Origin: Clostridia bacterium
GTDB lineage: Bacteria; Bacillota; Clostridia; Oscillospirales; Acutalibacteraceae
Assembly (NCBI GenBank): GCA_017414965.1
Contig: JAFQJL010000031.1
Span: 1 to 64,000, forward strand
DNA length: 64,000 bases
Direction of reading: 5' to 3'
A program made the translations under genes and the position numbers. Each line of letters opens with the position of its first letter. Position 1 is the stretch's first letter. A model generated the notes under the pieces. That model ran no database searches. It was not told the origin of the DNA and saw only the letters and a program-made list of their open reading frames with translations. This document shows, piece after piece, positions 53,807 through 63,509 of this stretch.

Positions 53807-54670
53807 ATGAAACGGATCTTTACGCTTGTATTGGTGGGTTTGCTGTGCGTGGCGATGCTGGGCGGTTGTAAGAAACCAACCGAAAATGCCGGTCGCGGGC
53901 TCTCCACCGCCTACGAGGACAAAGACCTCGGCTTCCAGATGGATCTGCCGGCCGAGGGCGAGCAGGTGGTGCTGATGAAAACCACCAAGGGCAACATCTA
54001 TATTCGGCTGTTTCCGGAGGGTGCGCCCAAAACGGTGGAAAACTTTGTCACCCACGCCAAGAATGGCTACTACAACGGTTTGACCTTCCATCGCGTGATG
54101 GAGGACTTTATGATTCAGGGCGGCGATCCGAAGGGCGACGGCACCGGTGGCGAGTCCATCTGGGGCGGCAAATTCGAGGATGAGTTTGACGCCAAGCTGC
54201 TCAACATTCGTGGCTCGCTGTCGATGGCGAACTCGGGTGTCAACACCAACGGCAGCCAGTTCTTCATCAATCAGAATGCGGGCTTTGAGGATACCTATTC
54301 GCTGAAATATTGGGAAGATCTTTACGAGCAGATGCGTGCGCAGTACGGCGACGCGATGCTCGAGGCCTATTACGCGGATGCCGCTGCACTAGCGGATGCC
54401 CAGCTTTCCTCGCTCAAGGTCAACGTCCGATGGGTGACCGAGGAAATGACCGACCTGTACAAAAAGGTAGGCGGCAACATTCATCTGGACGCCAACGTCA
54501 AGACCGAGGGCGGCCACGCGGTGTTCGGTCAGGTGTACGACGGTATGGACGTGGTGGATACCATCGCCAAGGTGAAGGTGGATGCCAACAACAAGCCGTT
54601 GGAGGATGTGAAGATTCTGTCGATGGTCGTGACCACCTACGGTAGCGATCTGGCGCCGGTGGTGAAATAA
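53807..54670 (+). CDS. Cyclophilin-type isomerase lipoprotein
   Basis: A 287-residue paralog of the preceding gene, anchored outside the membrane: the signal ends LGGC with Cys21. The cyclophilin core matches the neighbour closely ([36 protein letters not shown]) but carries an insertion of about 50 residues ([20 protein letters not shown] onward). It probably folds or maintains exported proteins. Its stop overlaps the next ATG. Confidence 0.92.
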   Translation: MKRIFTLVLVGLLCVAMLGGCKKPTENAGRGLSTAYEDKDLGFQMDLPAEGEQVVLMKTTKGNIYIRLFPEGAPKTVENFVTHAKNGYYNGLTFHRVMEDFMIQGGDPKGDGTGGESIWGGKFEDEFDAKLLNIRGSLSMANSGVNTNGSQFFINQNAGFEDTYSLKYWEDLYEQMRAQYGDAMLEAYYADAAALADAQLSSLKVNVRWVTEEMTDLYKKVGGNIHLDANVKTEGGHAVFGQVYDGMDVVDTIAKVKVDANNKPLEDVKILSMVVTTYGSDLAPVVK

Positions 54671-55437
54671 TGACCGCTTATCGGACAATGGAGCTGGACG
54701 GCAAGACCGTCCGCTATATCGATCAAGGCGAGGGCGCGGTGGTGCTGTTGCTTCACGGCTGGGGCACCGAAGCGGCGACCTATCACTTGATTTTGGATCA
54801 TCTGGCGACACGCTTTCGTGTGATCGCGCCGGATATGCCCGGCTTTGGCGGAACGTATACGCCCGAAACGCCGTGGACGAGCGCGGAATACGTCGCGTTT
54901 GTGCGGCAGTTCGCGGCGGCGCTCGGCGTGAGCGAGCTGACGCTGATGGGGCACTCGCACGGCGGTCGGGTATCCGTTCGTCTGCTGGCGGATCCGCAGG
55001 ATCTGCACGTTCGCAAAGCGGTGCTTCTGGATGCCGCCGGTCTGCCGGCACACCACAGCTTGAGCTGGCATATCAAGGTGAAATCGTATAAACTCGGCAA
55101 GGCGATTCTTGGGTGGGCGCCGGTGAAGGCGCTGTTTCCGCACGCGCTGGAACGGCTGCAGAAAAACGCCGGCTCCAGCGATTACCGGAAAGCCTCGCCG
55201 GTGATGAAGCAGACGATGAGCAACGTGCTCGCCGAGGATGTGACCGACGACCTGCCCAAGATCGCGGCGTCCACGCTTCTCATTTGGGGCGATCGCGATA
55301 CCGCGACGCCGCTTTCGGACGGACAAAAAATGGAACGACTGATTCCGGACGCCGGTCTGGTCGTTTTACCCGGCGGGCACTTTGCGTTTGCCGAAAACTG
55401 GCCCCGCACTCGTGCGGTGCTGGATTCGTTCTTATAA
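54670..55437 (+). CDS. Alpha/beta hydrolase
   Basis: A 255-residue soluble hydrolase. It has the oxyanion HGWGTEAATY, the nucleophile elbow GHSHGGRVSV, an Asp in IWGDRDTATP, and a His in PGGHFAFAENWP, so the triad is complete. The ATG shares a base with the previous stop (TAATG). A membrane-fused Mur ligase follows. The substrate cannot be told from sequence. Confidence 0.9.
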   Translation: MTAYRTMELDGKTVRYIDQGEGAVVLLLHGWGTEAATYHLILDHLATRFRVIAPDMPGFGGTYTPETPWTSAEYVAFVRQFAAALGVSELTLMGHSHGGRVSVRLLADPQDLHVRKAVLLDAAGLPAHHSLSWHIKVKSYKLGKAILGWAPVKALFPHALERLQKNAGSSDYRKASPVMKQTMSNVLAEDVTDDLPKIAASTLLIWGDRDTATPLSDGQKMERLIPDAGLVVLPGGHFAFAENWPRTRAVLDSFL

Positions 55438-55462
55438 GTTACACAGAGGGGAGGGTCCTTCT

Positions 55463-57070
55463 ATGCTGACGGCGGGATTTTTGGTGGTGACCGCGCTGTG
55501 CGCGGTGGACACGGTGTTTCAAATGCTGTATTTTCTGCATATGTTGCAGCTCAATTCCTACCGCAACGAACGCTATATCAAGTGGAGTAAGGAGCACGAA
55601 CAAGAGGTGCTGCCGTCCTCGCGCTTTTTCGGATTTGTCGGGTTGGCGGTGATGCTGATCTTCTCGGCCGGCAAGCTGGCCTCGTGGGAGGTTGCACCGT
55701 CGATCGGCGTGTGGATCGCCGCCGCGTTGATGGCGGTCACAGTGATTCGGGATATCCCCAAGAAAGCCAAGAAACCGCTGGTGATCACCGGTCGTGTCAA
55801 GCGAATGATGGTGACCTTCGGCGTGTTGGCGGTGCTGGTGTTGGGCGGCTCGTTCTTGCTGGGCTTCCTCACGGAGTTTGCCTATCTCGGCGCAGCGGCC
55901 GCGCTGTTTTTGTTGTGGTTGCTGCTGATTGTGGCGGTGGTGCCGGTGGTCAACACCGTCAACCAGCCGATCGAGAAGCGCATCAACGATCGCTTTATCG
56001 ACGAAGCCAAGCAGATTTTGGCGGACAGCCCGCGGTTGACCGTGATCGGCATTACCGGCAGCTACGGCAAGACCAGCACCAAGTATTTTCTGAATGCACT
56101 GCTGTCGGCGCAGTATAACGTGCTGGCTACCCCGGGAAGCGTCAACACACCGCTGGGGTTGGTGCGCATCATCCGCGAGAATCTCAAGCCCTCGCACGAG
56201 GTATTTTTGGCGGAAATGGGCGCTAAAAATGTGGGAGATATTCAGGAGCTGTGCGAGCTGGTCCATCCCACGATCGGCATCCTCACCTCCATTGGTCCTC
56301 AGCATTTGGAGACCTTTCAAACCATGGAAAACATCGTGTCAACCAAATTCGAGTTGGCGGATGCGTTGCCGGCAGACGGATTTATCTGCTTAAATATCGA
56401 TAACGAGCATATCGCCGGTCGTGCGGTGACCAACACCCGCACGGTGTCCTACGGTGTGGCGGCGGACAGTACCGCTCAGTACCGCGGCAGCGACCTGACG
56501 GTAGGACCGTCCGGCTCCACCTTTACGGTGACCGCGCCGGACGGCGAGAGTTGTACCTACACCACGCGGCTGCTGGGCGCGCACAACATTCAGAATCTGG
56601 TGGGCTGTATCGCGCTGGCGCATACGCTGGGTGTTTCGCTGAAAAAACTGGTGTATCCGGTGCGCTTGCTCAAACCGGTGGAGCATCGGCTGGAACTGCT
56701 CCCCAACGGATTTATCGACGATGCCTACAACGCCAATCCGGTGGGATTCCGCGCGGCGCTGGATGTGCTGGCGGACTTTGACGGACAGCGCGTGCTGGTC
56801 ACGCCCGGTATGGTGGAGCTCGGCGAAAAACAGGAAGAACTCAACGAACAATGCGGTGCCTATGCCGCCGACAAATGCGACTACGCGGTGTTGGTGGGCG
56901 AAAAACAGGCGCCGCCGCTCAAAAAAGGATTGCTGTCGGCCGGTTTTCCGCGAGAGCGATTGTACGTGGCCAAGACCCTGCAAGACGGGTTGAATTGGGT
57001 GGCGACTCTGCCGCCGGAGGGGCCGCGCACGGTGCTGCTGGAAAACGACCTTCCGGATAACTTTTTGTAA
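55463..57070 (+). CDS. Membrane-fused MurF-like ligase
   Basis: A 535-residue protein. The first 170 residues contain four to five transmembrane helices; the rest is a Mur ligase with P-loop GITGSYGKTSTKYF (from about residue 196), the central-domain motif EMGAKNVGDIQELC, and C-terminal DDAYNANPVGFRAALD. MurF adds D-Ala-D-Ala to UDP-MurNAc-tripeptide, and the next gene is ddl, which makes that dipeptide. ATG 55463 has GGGGAGGG upstream. A second, soluble MurF elsewhere in the genome is likely but not visible. Confidence 0.88.
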   Translation: MLTAGFLVVTALCAVDTVFQMLYFLHMLQLNSYRNERYIKWSKEHEQEVLPSSRFFGFVGLAVMLIFSAGKLASWEVAPSIGVWIAAALMAVTVIRDIPKKAKKPLVITGRVKRMMVTFGVLAVLVLGGSFLLGFLTEFAYLGAAAALFLLWLLLIVAVVPVVNTVNQPIEKRINDRFIDEAKQILADSPRLTVIGITGSYGKTSTKYFLNALLSAQYNVLATPGSVNTPLGLVRIIRENLKPSHEVFLAEMGAKNVGDIQELCELVHPTIGILTSIGPQHLETFQTMENIVSTKFELADALPADGFICLNIDNEHIAGRAVTNTRTVSYGVAADSTAQYRGSDLTVGPSGSTFTVTAPDGESCTYTTRLLGAHNIQNLVGCIALAHTLGVSLKKLVYPVRLLKPVEHRLELLPNGFIDDAYNANPVGFRAALDVLADFDGQRVLVTPGMVELGEKQEELNEQCGAYAADKCDYAVLVGEKQAPPLKKGLLSAGFPRERLYVAKTLQDGLNWVATLPPEGPRTVLLENDLPDNFL

Positions 57071-57082
57071 GGGGGAACTCGG

Positions 57083-58279
57083 ATGAAAACGAACGTAGCG
57101 GTCATCTTCGGCGGTCACAGCACCGAGCACGAGGTGTCCGTCATCTCCGGTATTCAGGCGTTTTGCGCGCTGGATACCGAAAAATACAATCCCGTTCCGG
57201 TGTACATCACCAAGGATAACGAGTGGTACACGGGCGAGGATGTCGGCAACATCAAGGCGTACGCCGATCTGAAAACGCTGTTGGCCAAGGCAACGCGCGT
57301 CATTCCGGTGCCGGCCGGCAACGGCAACGTCAGCCTGCTGTGCTACCCCATGAAGAAGTTCGGCAAATCCGAGGTCGCGCGCTTTGAGGTCGCGATTCCG
57401 GTGGTGCACGGTACCAACGTGGAGGACGGCACTCTGATGGGCTATCTGGAAATGCTGGGTGTGCCGTATGCGTCCTGTGACGTGACCTCGTCGGCTATCG
57501 GTATGGACAAAGCCGTGATGAAAGACGTGCTTCGTCGCGCCGGTATTCCGGTGCTGGATGCCTATACCTTTATGGCATCGCAGTACATGGCAGACAGCGA
57601 CGCGGTGGTTGCGCATATCGAAACGAGCATCGGATATCCGGTGATTGTCAAGCCGGTCAACCTCGGGTCGTCGGTGGGAATCTCCAAGGCGGATGACCGC
57701 GATGCGCTGATTCGTGCGCTGGATAACGCGATCGGCTATTCGCCGCGCGTGCTGGTCGAGCGCGCTGTTCCCAACTTGCGTGAGATCAACTGTGCGGTGC
57801 TGGGCGACGCAGAGGAGGCGATCGCCTCGGTCTGTGAAGAGCCGCTTAACGCCACCGACATTCTCACGTTTGAGGATAAGTATAAGTCCGGCGGCAAGGG
57901 TGCCAAGGGCGGCGCCAAATCCGCCGGTATGGCAGACCTGAAACGTCGGTGCCCGGCAGAACTCCCCGACGGTATGACCGAGCAGGTACAGGAGCTGGCG
58001 GTTAAGACCTTCCAAGCGCTGGATTGCTTGGGTGTGTCCCGCATCGATTTCTTAAACGATAAGGAAACCGGTGAACTGTGGGTAAACGAGATCAACACCA
58101 TCCCCGGCTCGCTGGCGTTCTATCTGTGGGAAGCGGCCGGCATTCCGTTTGCCGATCTGTTGGATCGGATGATCGGACTGGCGTATGCGCGCCAGCGTCG
58201 CCGTGAGCAGCTGACCTACAGCTTCGATGCTAACCTGCTGGCCGGCGCGGCCGCCGGTCTGGCAACAGGCAAGAAATAA
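57083..58279 (+). CDS. ddl: D-alanine--D-alanine ligase
   Basis: A 398-residue ATP-grasp enzyme that joins two D-Ala for peptidoglycan. Marks are VIFGGHSTEHEVSVISG, VVHGTNVEDGTLMGYLEMLG, PVIVKPVNLGSSVGISKA and VNEINTIPGSLAFYLWEAAG. It is longer than the usual 310-370 residues, partly because of a Gly/Lys-rich insertion (YKSGGKGAKGGAKSAG). It lies 12 bp after the MurF-like gene. Ligand choice between D-Ala and D-lactate or D-Ser cannot be settled here. Confidence 0.92.
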   Translation: MKTNVAVIFGGHSTEHEVSVISGIQAFCALDTEKYNPVPVYITKDNEWYTGEDVGNIKAYADLKTLLAKATRVIPVPAGNGNVSLLCYPMKKFGKSEVARFEVAIPVVHGTNVEDGTLMGYLEMLGVPYASCDVTSSAIGMDKAVMKDVLRRAGIPVLDAYTFMASQYMADSDAVVAHIETSIGYPVIVKPVNLGSSVGISKADDRDALIRALDNAIGYSPRVLVERAVPNLREINCAVLGDAEEAIASVCEEPLNATDILTFEDKYKSGGKGAKGGAKSAGMADLKRRCPAELPDGMTEQVQELAVKTFQALDCLGVSRIDFLNDKETGELWVNEINTIPGSLAFYLWEAAGIPFADLLDRMIGLAYARQRRREQLTYSFDANLLAGAAAGLATGKK

Positions 58280-58283
58280 AAAC

Positions 58284-58320
58284 AAAAAACTCCCCCTTGA
58301 TTTTCAAGGGGGAGTTTTTT
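58284..58320. terminator. Bidirectional terminator between ddl and malQ
   Basis: A 17-bp stem (58284-58300 with 58304-58320) with A and T tracts; it reaches the malQ stop codon. Confidence 0.9.
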
Positions 58321-59795
58321 TAATTGGTTTCCTCTGTCGGCAATCGGCTGTATAGCTTGGTGTTGTCGTAAAGAATGCCGGCGAGCCAGTCATTTAGGCA
58401 AGCACCGTCTAATCGCCATTGCCAGTTGCCGCCGAGGGTGGCGGGGGTGTTGATCCGCCCCTCGCTGCCCAGACCGATGAGATCCTGCATCGTCAAAATG
58501 GCGGTGTCCGATACCGAGGCGAGCGCCGCACGCATCATGGTCCAGTTGAGCCCCTCGTCCGCGCTCGCACGCAGGTATTTCTTGGCAAACGCCACGTCCT
58601 CCGGCGGTGCGGTTTGCTCCCAACCGAGAATGGTGTCGTTGTCGTGCGTGCCGGTGTACACCACGCAATTTCGGGGGTAGTTATGGGGAAGGTAATCGCT
58701 CTCCTCGCGGCTGTCAAAGGCGAATTGCAGCACCTTCATACCGGGGAAGCCGGTCGCCGCCAGCAATTTGTGTACCGCCGGTGTGAGAAAGCCGAGATCC
58801 TCGGCCACAATGGGCAGATCCTTGCCGAGCGCCTTAAACAGACTCATGCCGGGTCCCTTGTGCCACTTGCCGTCCTTGGCGGTCTCGGCGTCAGCCGGCA
58901 CCGCAAAATAGGCTTCAAATCCGCGGAAGTGATCGATCCGCACCACGTCGTACAGCGAGAGTGCGTATTGCAGGCGGCGCTTCCACCAGCCGTAGCCGTC
59001 CTGCTTCATATATTTCCAGTTGTACAGCGGATTGCCCCACAACTGACCGTCCTCGCAAAAGGCATCGGGCGGCACGCCGGCCACCAGCGCCGGCTCTCCG
59101 CGTTTGTTCAAGAGGAACTGCACGGGATCGGCCCACACGTCGGCGCTGTCAGCGGCGACGTAGATGGGGATATCGCCGAGTATCTGCACGCCGTGCGCGT
59201 TGGCGTACGCCTTGAGCGCCGCCCATTGCGAAGCAAAACGCGCTTGCACAAAGCGGTGGAAGTTCATCTCCTCGGCATAGGTCTGGCGTGCGGCTTTGAG
59301 GGCGGCTACGTCGCGCAGGCGAATATCGTCGTCCCATTCGGTCCAGCAACCGCCGCGCTCGGATTTGATGGCCATAAACAGCGCGTAATCGTCCAACCAC
59401 CACGCGTTTTGCTGGCAAAACGCTTCGTAGTCCGCGTCCGGCTGAAACCGCCCAAACGCTTTTTTAAGCAGAGGCAACCGCGCGGTGTACAGTTTTTCGT
59501 AATCCACGGCGGTCGGATGGTCGCCGAAATCGCAGGCGGCGATTTCCTCCGGCGTCAGCAATCCCTCCTCGACCAGCAGATCGAGATCGATAAAGTACGG
59601 GTTGCCGGCAAACGAGGAAAACGACTGGTACGGCGAATCGCCGTAGTTGGTGGGGTTAAGCGGCAGGATCTGCCAATAGCGCTGACCGGCTTTTTGCAAA
59701 AAGTCCACAAATCGATAGGCTTCCTTGCCGAATGTGCCGATGCCGTGCGGCGACGGCAGCGAAAACACCGGCATCAGAATACCGCTTGCTCTCAT
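58320..59795 (-). CDS. malQ: 4-alpha-glucanotransferase
   Basis: A 491-residue GH77 enzyme (amylomaltase) that shuffles alpha-1,4-glucan chains during maltodextrin breakdown. It begins SGILMPVFSLPSPHGIGTFG; catalytic segments are DVVRIDHFRGFEAYFAVP (nucleophile Asp), PIVAEDLGFLTP (acid Glu) and VYTGTHDNDTILGW (third Asp). It is the last gene of the minus-strand transporter operon, 69 bp after the second permease, which points to alpha-glucans as substrate. Confidence 0.96.
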   Translation of the reverse strand: MRASGILMPVFSLPSPHGIGTFGKEAYRFVDFLQKAGQRYWQILPLNPTNYGDSPYQSFSSFAGNPYFIDLDLLVEEGLLTPEEIAACDFGDHPTAVDYEKLYTARLPLLKKAFGRFQPDADYEAFCQQNAWWLDDYALFMAIKSERGGCWTEWDDDIRLRDVAALKAARQTYAEEMNFHRFVQARFASQWAALKAYANAHGVQILGDIPIYVAADSADVWADPVQFLLNKRGEPALVAGVPPDAFCEDGQLWGNPLYNWKYMKQDGYGWWKRRLQYALSLYDVVRIDHFRGFEAYFAVPADAETAKDGKWHKGPGMSLFKALGKDLPIVAEDLGFLTPAVHKLLAATGFPGMKVLQFAFDSREESDYLPHNYPRNCVVYTGTHDNDTILGWEQTAPPEDVAFAKKYLRASADEGLNWTMMRAALASVSDTAILTMQDLIGLGSEGRINTPATLGGNWQWRLDGACLNDWLAGILYDNTKLYSRLPTEETN

Positions 59796-59864
59796 AGGTG
59801 AATTCCCTCTTTCGATAAACTATCTTTATATTATCATACGACGGCGAAATCGGCAAGGGATTTT

Positions 59865-60728
59865 TTATCCCTTGACCGCGCCGGAAAGTACGCCTTTGAT
59901 GATGTGCCGCTGACACAGCACGTAGATGAGCACGATGGGGGTCAGACACATCATGATCATCGCCATGGTGGCGCCGTAGTCTACGCGACCAAAGCTGCCT
60001 TGCAAAAATTGAATGTGAATGGGAATGGTCATATAGCGGGTGCGATCCAGCACCAGATAGGGCAGGAGATAGTCGTTCCACACCCACATAATCTCCAGAA
60101 TGCCCACCGAGATATAAGTGGAACGCATAATCGGCATATCCACTAAAAAGAAGGTCTGTACGGCGTTGCAGCCGTCGATATCGGCGGCCTCCTCAATGTC
60201 GGGCGGAATGCTTTTGATAAAACCGTTGAACAGAAACACCGCCAATCCCGCGCCAAAGCCGAGATACACGATCGGAATGGTCAGCGGCGTGTTGAGCTGC
60301 AGAGCGTCGGCGGTTTTGGAAAGGGTGAACATCACCATCTGAAACGGCACGACCATGGAGAAAATGCACAGGTAATACATCACCTTGCAAAAGAAGCTGT
60401 TGACGCGGTTGATGTACCACGCCGCCATGGAGGTACACAGTAAGATCAGCGCGACCGACAGCACGGTGATCACCAGACTGTACAGCGCTGACAGATAAAA
60501 CGGGTAGTTGCCGTTTTTCATACCGTTTACATAGTTTTGCCAGCCCACAAAGGTATCGGCGTTTGGCAATTGGAACGGCGTCAGCGCAATGGCCGAGCTG
60601 CCTTTAAAGGAGTTGACAAGCACGATCACAATGGGGAGGATCCACACGATCGCCAGCACGGAAAACAGCACGGTCAGCAAACGATTGACCGTGCGGGTTC
60701 GACGAGAGATATCGGATGTCCGGCTCAT
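59865..60728 (-). CDS. Maltodextrin-type ABC permease, MalG type
   Basis: A 287-residue inner-membrane permease with six predicted helices. The EAA motif is DIEEAADIDGCNAVQTFFLV; the N-terminal VLAIVWILPIVIVLVNSFKG is typical of MalG-like proteins. Its start overlaps the end of the MalF-type gene. No ATPase gene is present in the operon. Confidence 0.92.
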   Translation of the reverse strand: MSRTSDISRRTRTVNRLLTVLFSVLAIVWILPIVIVLVNSFKGSSAIALTPFQLPNADTFVGWQNYVNGMKNGNYPFYLSALYSLVITVLSVALILLCTSMAAWYINRVNSFFCKVMYYLCIFSMVVPFQMVMFTLSKTADALQLNTPLTIPIVYLGFGAGLAVFLFNGFIKSIPPDIEEAADIDGCNAVQTFFLVDMPIMRSTYISVGILEIMWVWNDYLLPYLVLDRTRYMTIPIHIQFLQGSFGRVDYGATMAMIMMCLTPIVLIYVLCQRHIIKGVLSGAVKG

Positions 60729-61612
60729 TCCTGTGCCTCCTTACTGCGAGTAAAATAGAGCTGCGCCAACGCGATGATGACCACCACGACAAAGAATATG
60801 ACCGCCTTGGCTTGACCTACACCCATATTGGTGGTGCTGGTGTAGAAGGATTGGTAGATGTTTAGGGCGAGCATCTCGGTCTGTCGGAATGGGGCGCCGC
60901 CCGTGAGGGCGAGGTTTTGGTCAAACAACTTAAACGAATTGGTGAGCGTTAAAAATGTGCAAATAGTAACCGAGGGCATCACGCTCGGGATGGTGATATG
61001 CCACAGGATCTGGCGGCCGTTTGCGCCGTCGATCTTGGCGGCTTCCACGTACTCGACGGGGATGTTTTGCAGCCCTGCCACGTAGATGATCATCATATAG
61101 CCGATCTGCTGCCAGCAAAGCAGGACGATCAATCCCCAAAATCCGTAGGTGGCGTTTAGCGCCAGTGTTGAGCCCAAAAACCGAATGATCACACCGTCTA
61201 AGATCATTTTCCAAATATATCCCAGCACGATGCCGCCGATGAGGTTGGGCATAAAGAAAATGGTGCGAAACAGCGTCGAGCCGGCGATGCCTTTTGTCAG
61301 CACATAGGCGATGGCGAACGCCGCCAAATTGATGATTGCCACCGAAATGACCGTAAAGGCGACGGTAAAGAAAAAGGCGCGCAAAAACGATTCGTCGGCA
61401 AACGCCTGTTTGTAGTTGTCCAGACCGACAAAGGTGGTAAAGCGCAGGGTCTTAAAACGGAAAAAGGAGAGATAGATTCCCTGCAAAAACGGCCACACAA
61501 AGCCGATGCAAAAGGCAAGAAAAGTCGGCATCAAAAACAACGGCGCAAACATACGCATCGAGCGCAGCTGGCTCGGATTTCTGACGGATTTTGACGAGTG
61601 TCGGGTTTTCAT
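60725..61612 (-). CDS. Maltodextrin-type ABC permease, MalF type
   Basis: A 295-residue inner-membrane permease with about six helices. Its EAA motif is PVEYVEAAKIDGANGRQILW followed by HITIPSVMPS. It lies after the binding-protein gene with a strong intercistronic hairpin between them, and overlaps the MalG-type gene by four bases. Confidence 0.92.
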   Translation of the reverse strand: MKTRHSSKSVRNPSQLRSMRMFAPLFLMPTFLAFCIGFVWPFLQGIYLSFFRFKTLRFTTFVGLDNYKQAFADESFLRAFFFTVAFTVISVAIINLAAFAIAYVLTKGIAGSTLFRTIFFMPNLIGGIVLGYIWKMILDGVIIRFLGSTLALNATYGFWGLIVLLCWQQIGYMMIIYVAGLQNIPVEYVEAAKIDGANGRQILWHITIPSVMPSVTICTFLTLTNSFKLFDQNLALTGGAPFRQTEMLALNIYQSFYTSTTNMGVGQAKAVIFFVVVVIIALAQLYFTRSKEAQE

Positions 61613-61632
61613 AGCAGGTCCTCCTTACAGGG

Positions 61633-61663
61633 TGACGGGGTGGGCGCTTCGCCCACCCCGTCA
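61633..61663 (-). other. Intercistronic GC-rich hairpin
   Basis: A perfect 13-bp stem (61633-61645 with 61651-61663) and five-base loop, without a T tract. It lies in the 60-bp gap after the binding-protein gene and probably protects that part of the message from decay, raising binding-protein yield. Confidence 0.7.
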
Positions 61664-61672
61664 TCGCTTCGG

Positions 61673-62965
61673 TTACTGATGGGATGCGTTATACTGTGTG
61701 GCCCATCCGTCCACAATGGCGTTTTCAACCAGTTCCCAGTCGCCGGTGCCCGCCGAGTAAGCGGACAGCGCCGATACCACCTCGGCGCGCCACGCGTCGG
61801 TGTTGGGGGTATAGGGGAACATCCACTTGACGCTGGTGGTTTTTCCCTCTTCGAGCATATCGTTTAAGATGTCGTACAACCCGTTTTCCGGCTTCTGTGC
61901 CGACTTAAACGGGCAGGTAAAGCCCATATTGCCGGAAGCGAGCGCCTTGGTAGCCTCCTCATCGGTGGCCAGCCACTTCATAAAATCCAGCGTTGCTTTC
62001 TGGTCGGCTTCAGAGACTTGCGAGTTGACCACCCAGTAGTTTTCGGTGCCGGCGCAAAGTCCCTGCGCGGCATCGTCAACGCCGAAATAGATCGGCAGAT
62101 AGCCGATGTTTTCCTCGCCGATGGCGCTGGCGTTGGCAAATTCCCACGTGCCGTTCTGGTAGAACACGGCTTTGCCTTCCTTAAACTCCGCCACGGCGTC
62201 GTCGCCGGTCTTGGAGGTCAGCGTTTTCGGGTCGGTCGCGGAGTTTTGGATATACATATCCCACACCGCTTTAAAATTATCCAGATAGGTGCCCTTGATG
62301 GTGGCGGGCTGCTCGGTCACGTTGTCCTTGGTAAACTCGTAGTACAGCGGCAGATTGGTCAGGTGACCGGAGAATCGCCAGCTCGACGAGCCGTCCAGAC
62401 CGGACGAAGTAAACGCATCAAACCCCAGCTCGTCCGCGCGGGAGTGGATGTCCTCGGCGGCGGCCTTCAGCGAAGCGAAGTCCTTGATGTCCTCCAACTC
62501 ATAGCCGGCTTCTTTCAGCAGTTTTTTGTTGGTGATCAGGCCGTACGCCTCGTACACAAACGCGATGCCGTACACGATATCGCCCTCTTTGAGTGCGAAA
62601 TCCTCCGAGATCAGCTCCTGACGGATATCGCTGTCGGAAATGTCCAGCGCGTAGTCTTTCCACGTGGACAGTCCGACCGGTCCGTTGACCTGAAACATCG
62701 TCGGTGCGTTGGCTTTTTCGATCTCTACGCCCAGTGTCTTTTCGTAGTCGCCGGAAGCGGCGGTGACTACCTTGACCTCCACACCGGTCTTATCGGTATA
62801 CTTGGCGGCCAGCGCCTGCCAATCGGCGTCCGCCTCCGGCTTGAAGTTGAGGTAATAGACCTTGCCGGTCTCCTCCTCGGGGTCGTTGCCCATCATGCCG
62901 TTACAGCCGGCGAACAGGCAGAGAATCAAGCCCAATATCACTGCCATAGAAATTGCCTTTTTCAT
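61673..62965 (-). CDS. Maltodextrin-type sugar-binding lipoprotein
   Basis: A 430-residue extracellular binding protein, first gene of the operon. The lipobox is LFAGC with Cys21, and the mature domain starts KVYYLNFKPEADADWQALAA. Later family features are FYQNGTWEFANA and LDFMKWLATDEEATKAL. AAGGAGG lies before the ATG. The permeases and MalQ downstream indicate maltodextrins. In the 217 bp upstream, TTGCAA (63130-63125) and TCTATT (63107-63102) on the minus strand form a weak promoter candidate. Confidence 0.92.
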   Translation of the reverse strand: MKKAISMAVILGLILCLFAGCNGMMGNDPEEETGKVYYLNFKPEADADWQALAAKYTDKTGVEVKVVTAASGDYEKTLGVEIEKANAPTMFQVNGPVGLSTWKDYALDISDSDIRQELISEDFALKEGDIVYGIAFVYEAYGLITNKKLLKEAGYELEDIKDFASLKAAAEDIHSRADELGFDAFTSSGLDGSSSWRFSGHLTNLPLYYEFTKDNVTEQPATIKGTYLDNFKAVWDMYIQNSATDPKTLTSKTGDDAVAEFKEGKAVFYQNGTWEFANASAIGEENIGYLPIYFGVDDAAQGLCAGTENYWVVNSQVSEADQKATLDFMKWLATDEEATKALASGNMGFTCPFKSAQKPENGLYDILNDMLEEGKTTSVKWMFPYTPNTDAWRAEVVSALSAYSAGTGDWELVENAIVDGWATQYNASHQ

Positions 62966-63155
62966 TGTATATTCCTCCTTTTTCGTAATCGCGGATGGCT
63001 TGGCGTCCGCCCTCTCATCATACGGGCGAGAAAAGGAAGAAATCTGCCAGACGGTGGGGGCGAATGTCGGCGAAGCGGCGGGCGATCGGTTGAAAATCGT
63101 CTAATAGACGAACTTAGCATACGCTTTGCAACAAGTAGTATACCCAATAAACAGA

Positions 63156-63184
63156 AAAAAGCACCTTCTGTGAAGGTGCTTTTT
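63156..63184 (-). terminator. Terminator of the GIY-YIG gene
   Basis: A stem of about 12 bp (AAAAAGCACCTTC with GAAGGTGCTTTTT) with a three-base loop, overlapping the stop codon of the leftward gene. Confidence 0.85.
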
Positions 63185-63509
63185 AGAGATAATCTTGTAT
63201 GGTGCCACCCAATCGTGTGTAATGGGACTCGGCAAGCTTCGGAAACGCCGCGGCAAGCGTGTCGGACTCGTCGATCAATCGGTCCTTAACGGCGCGGTCG
63301 GTGTGGTGTAACGCCCACTCCAATCGACGGGCGGCGGTCATATCCGGCGCTTCCCACAATGCCGCCAGTGACTCGATGGTGCGGTAGCGTGTGTATTTCG
63401 CACAGGCGGCCGTCTTGTGCACGTGATCGCGTAGGCGCTTGCGGATGTCGGTGGCGATGCCGGTATACAGCGTGCCGTCGCCGCAGCGGAGGATATAGAC
63501 GTACGCCAT
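63183..63509 (-). CDS. GIY-YIG nuclease domain protein
   Basis: A 108-residue protein of the UPF0213/YhbQ group. It opens [20 protein letters not shown], with the GIY-YIG pair in VYI/YTG form, followed by RKRLRDHV (active-site Arg) and an ALWEAPD strand; the metal-binding Glu is probably in [11 protein letters not shown] 63509 overlaps the upstream stop (TGATG); longer upstream frames are not credible. The substrate DNA is unknown. Confidence 0.9.
   Translation of the reverse strand: MAYVYILRCGDGTLYTGIATDIRKRLRDHVHKTAACAKYTRYRTIESLAALWEAPDMTAARRLEWALHHTDRAVKDRLIDESDTLAAAFPKLAESHYTRLGGTIQDYL

Noticed and set aside
57083..58279. D-Ala-D-Lac or D-Ala-D-Ser ligase (glycopeptide resistance)
   Set aside because: No vanH- or vanX-like genes are nearby and the specificity residues cannot be assigned by eye.
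62966..63155. CcpA cre site upstream of the maltodextrin operon
   Set aside because: A GCAAAGCGTATGC stretch looks similar, but the arms mismatch and the core spacing is wrong.
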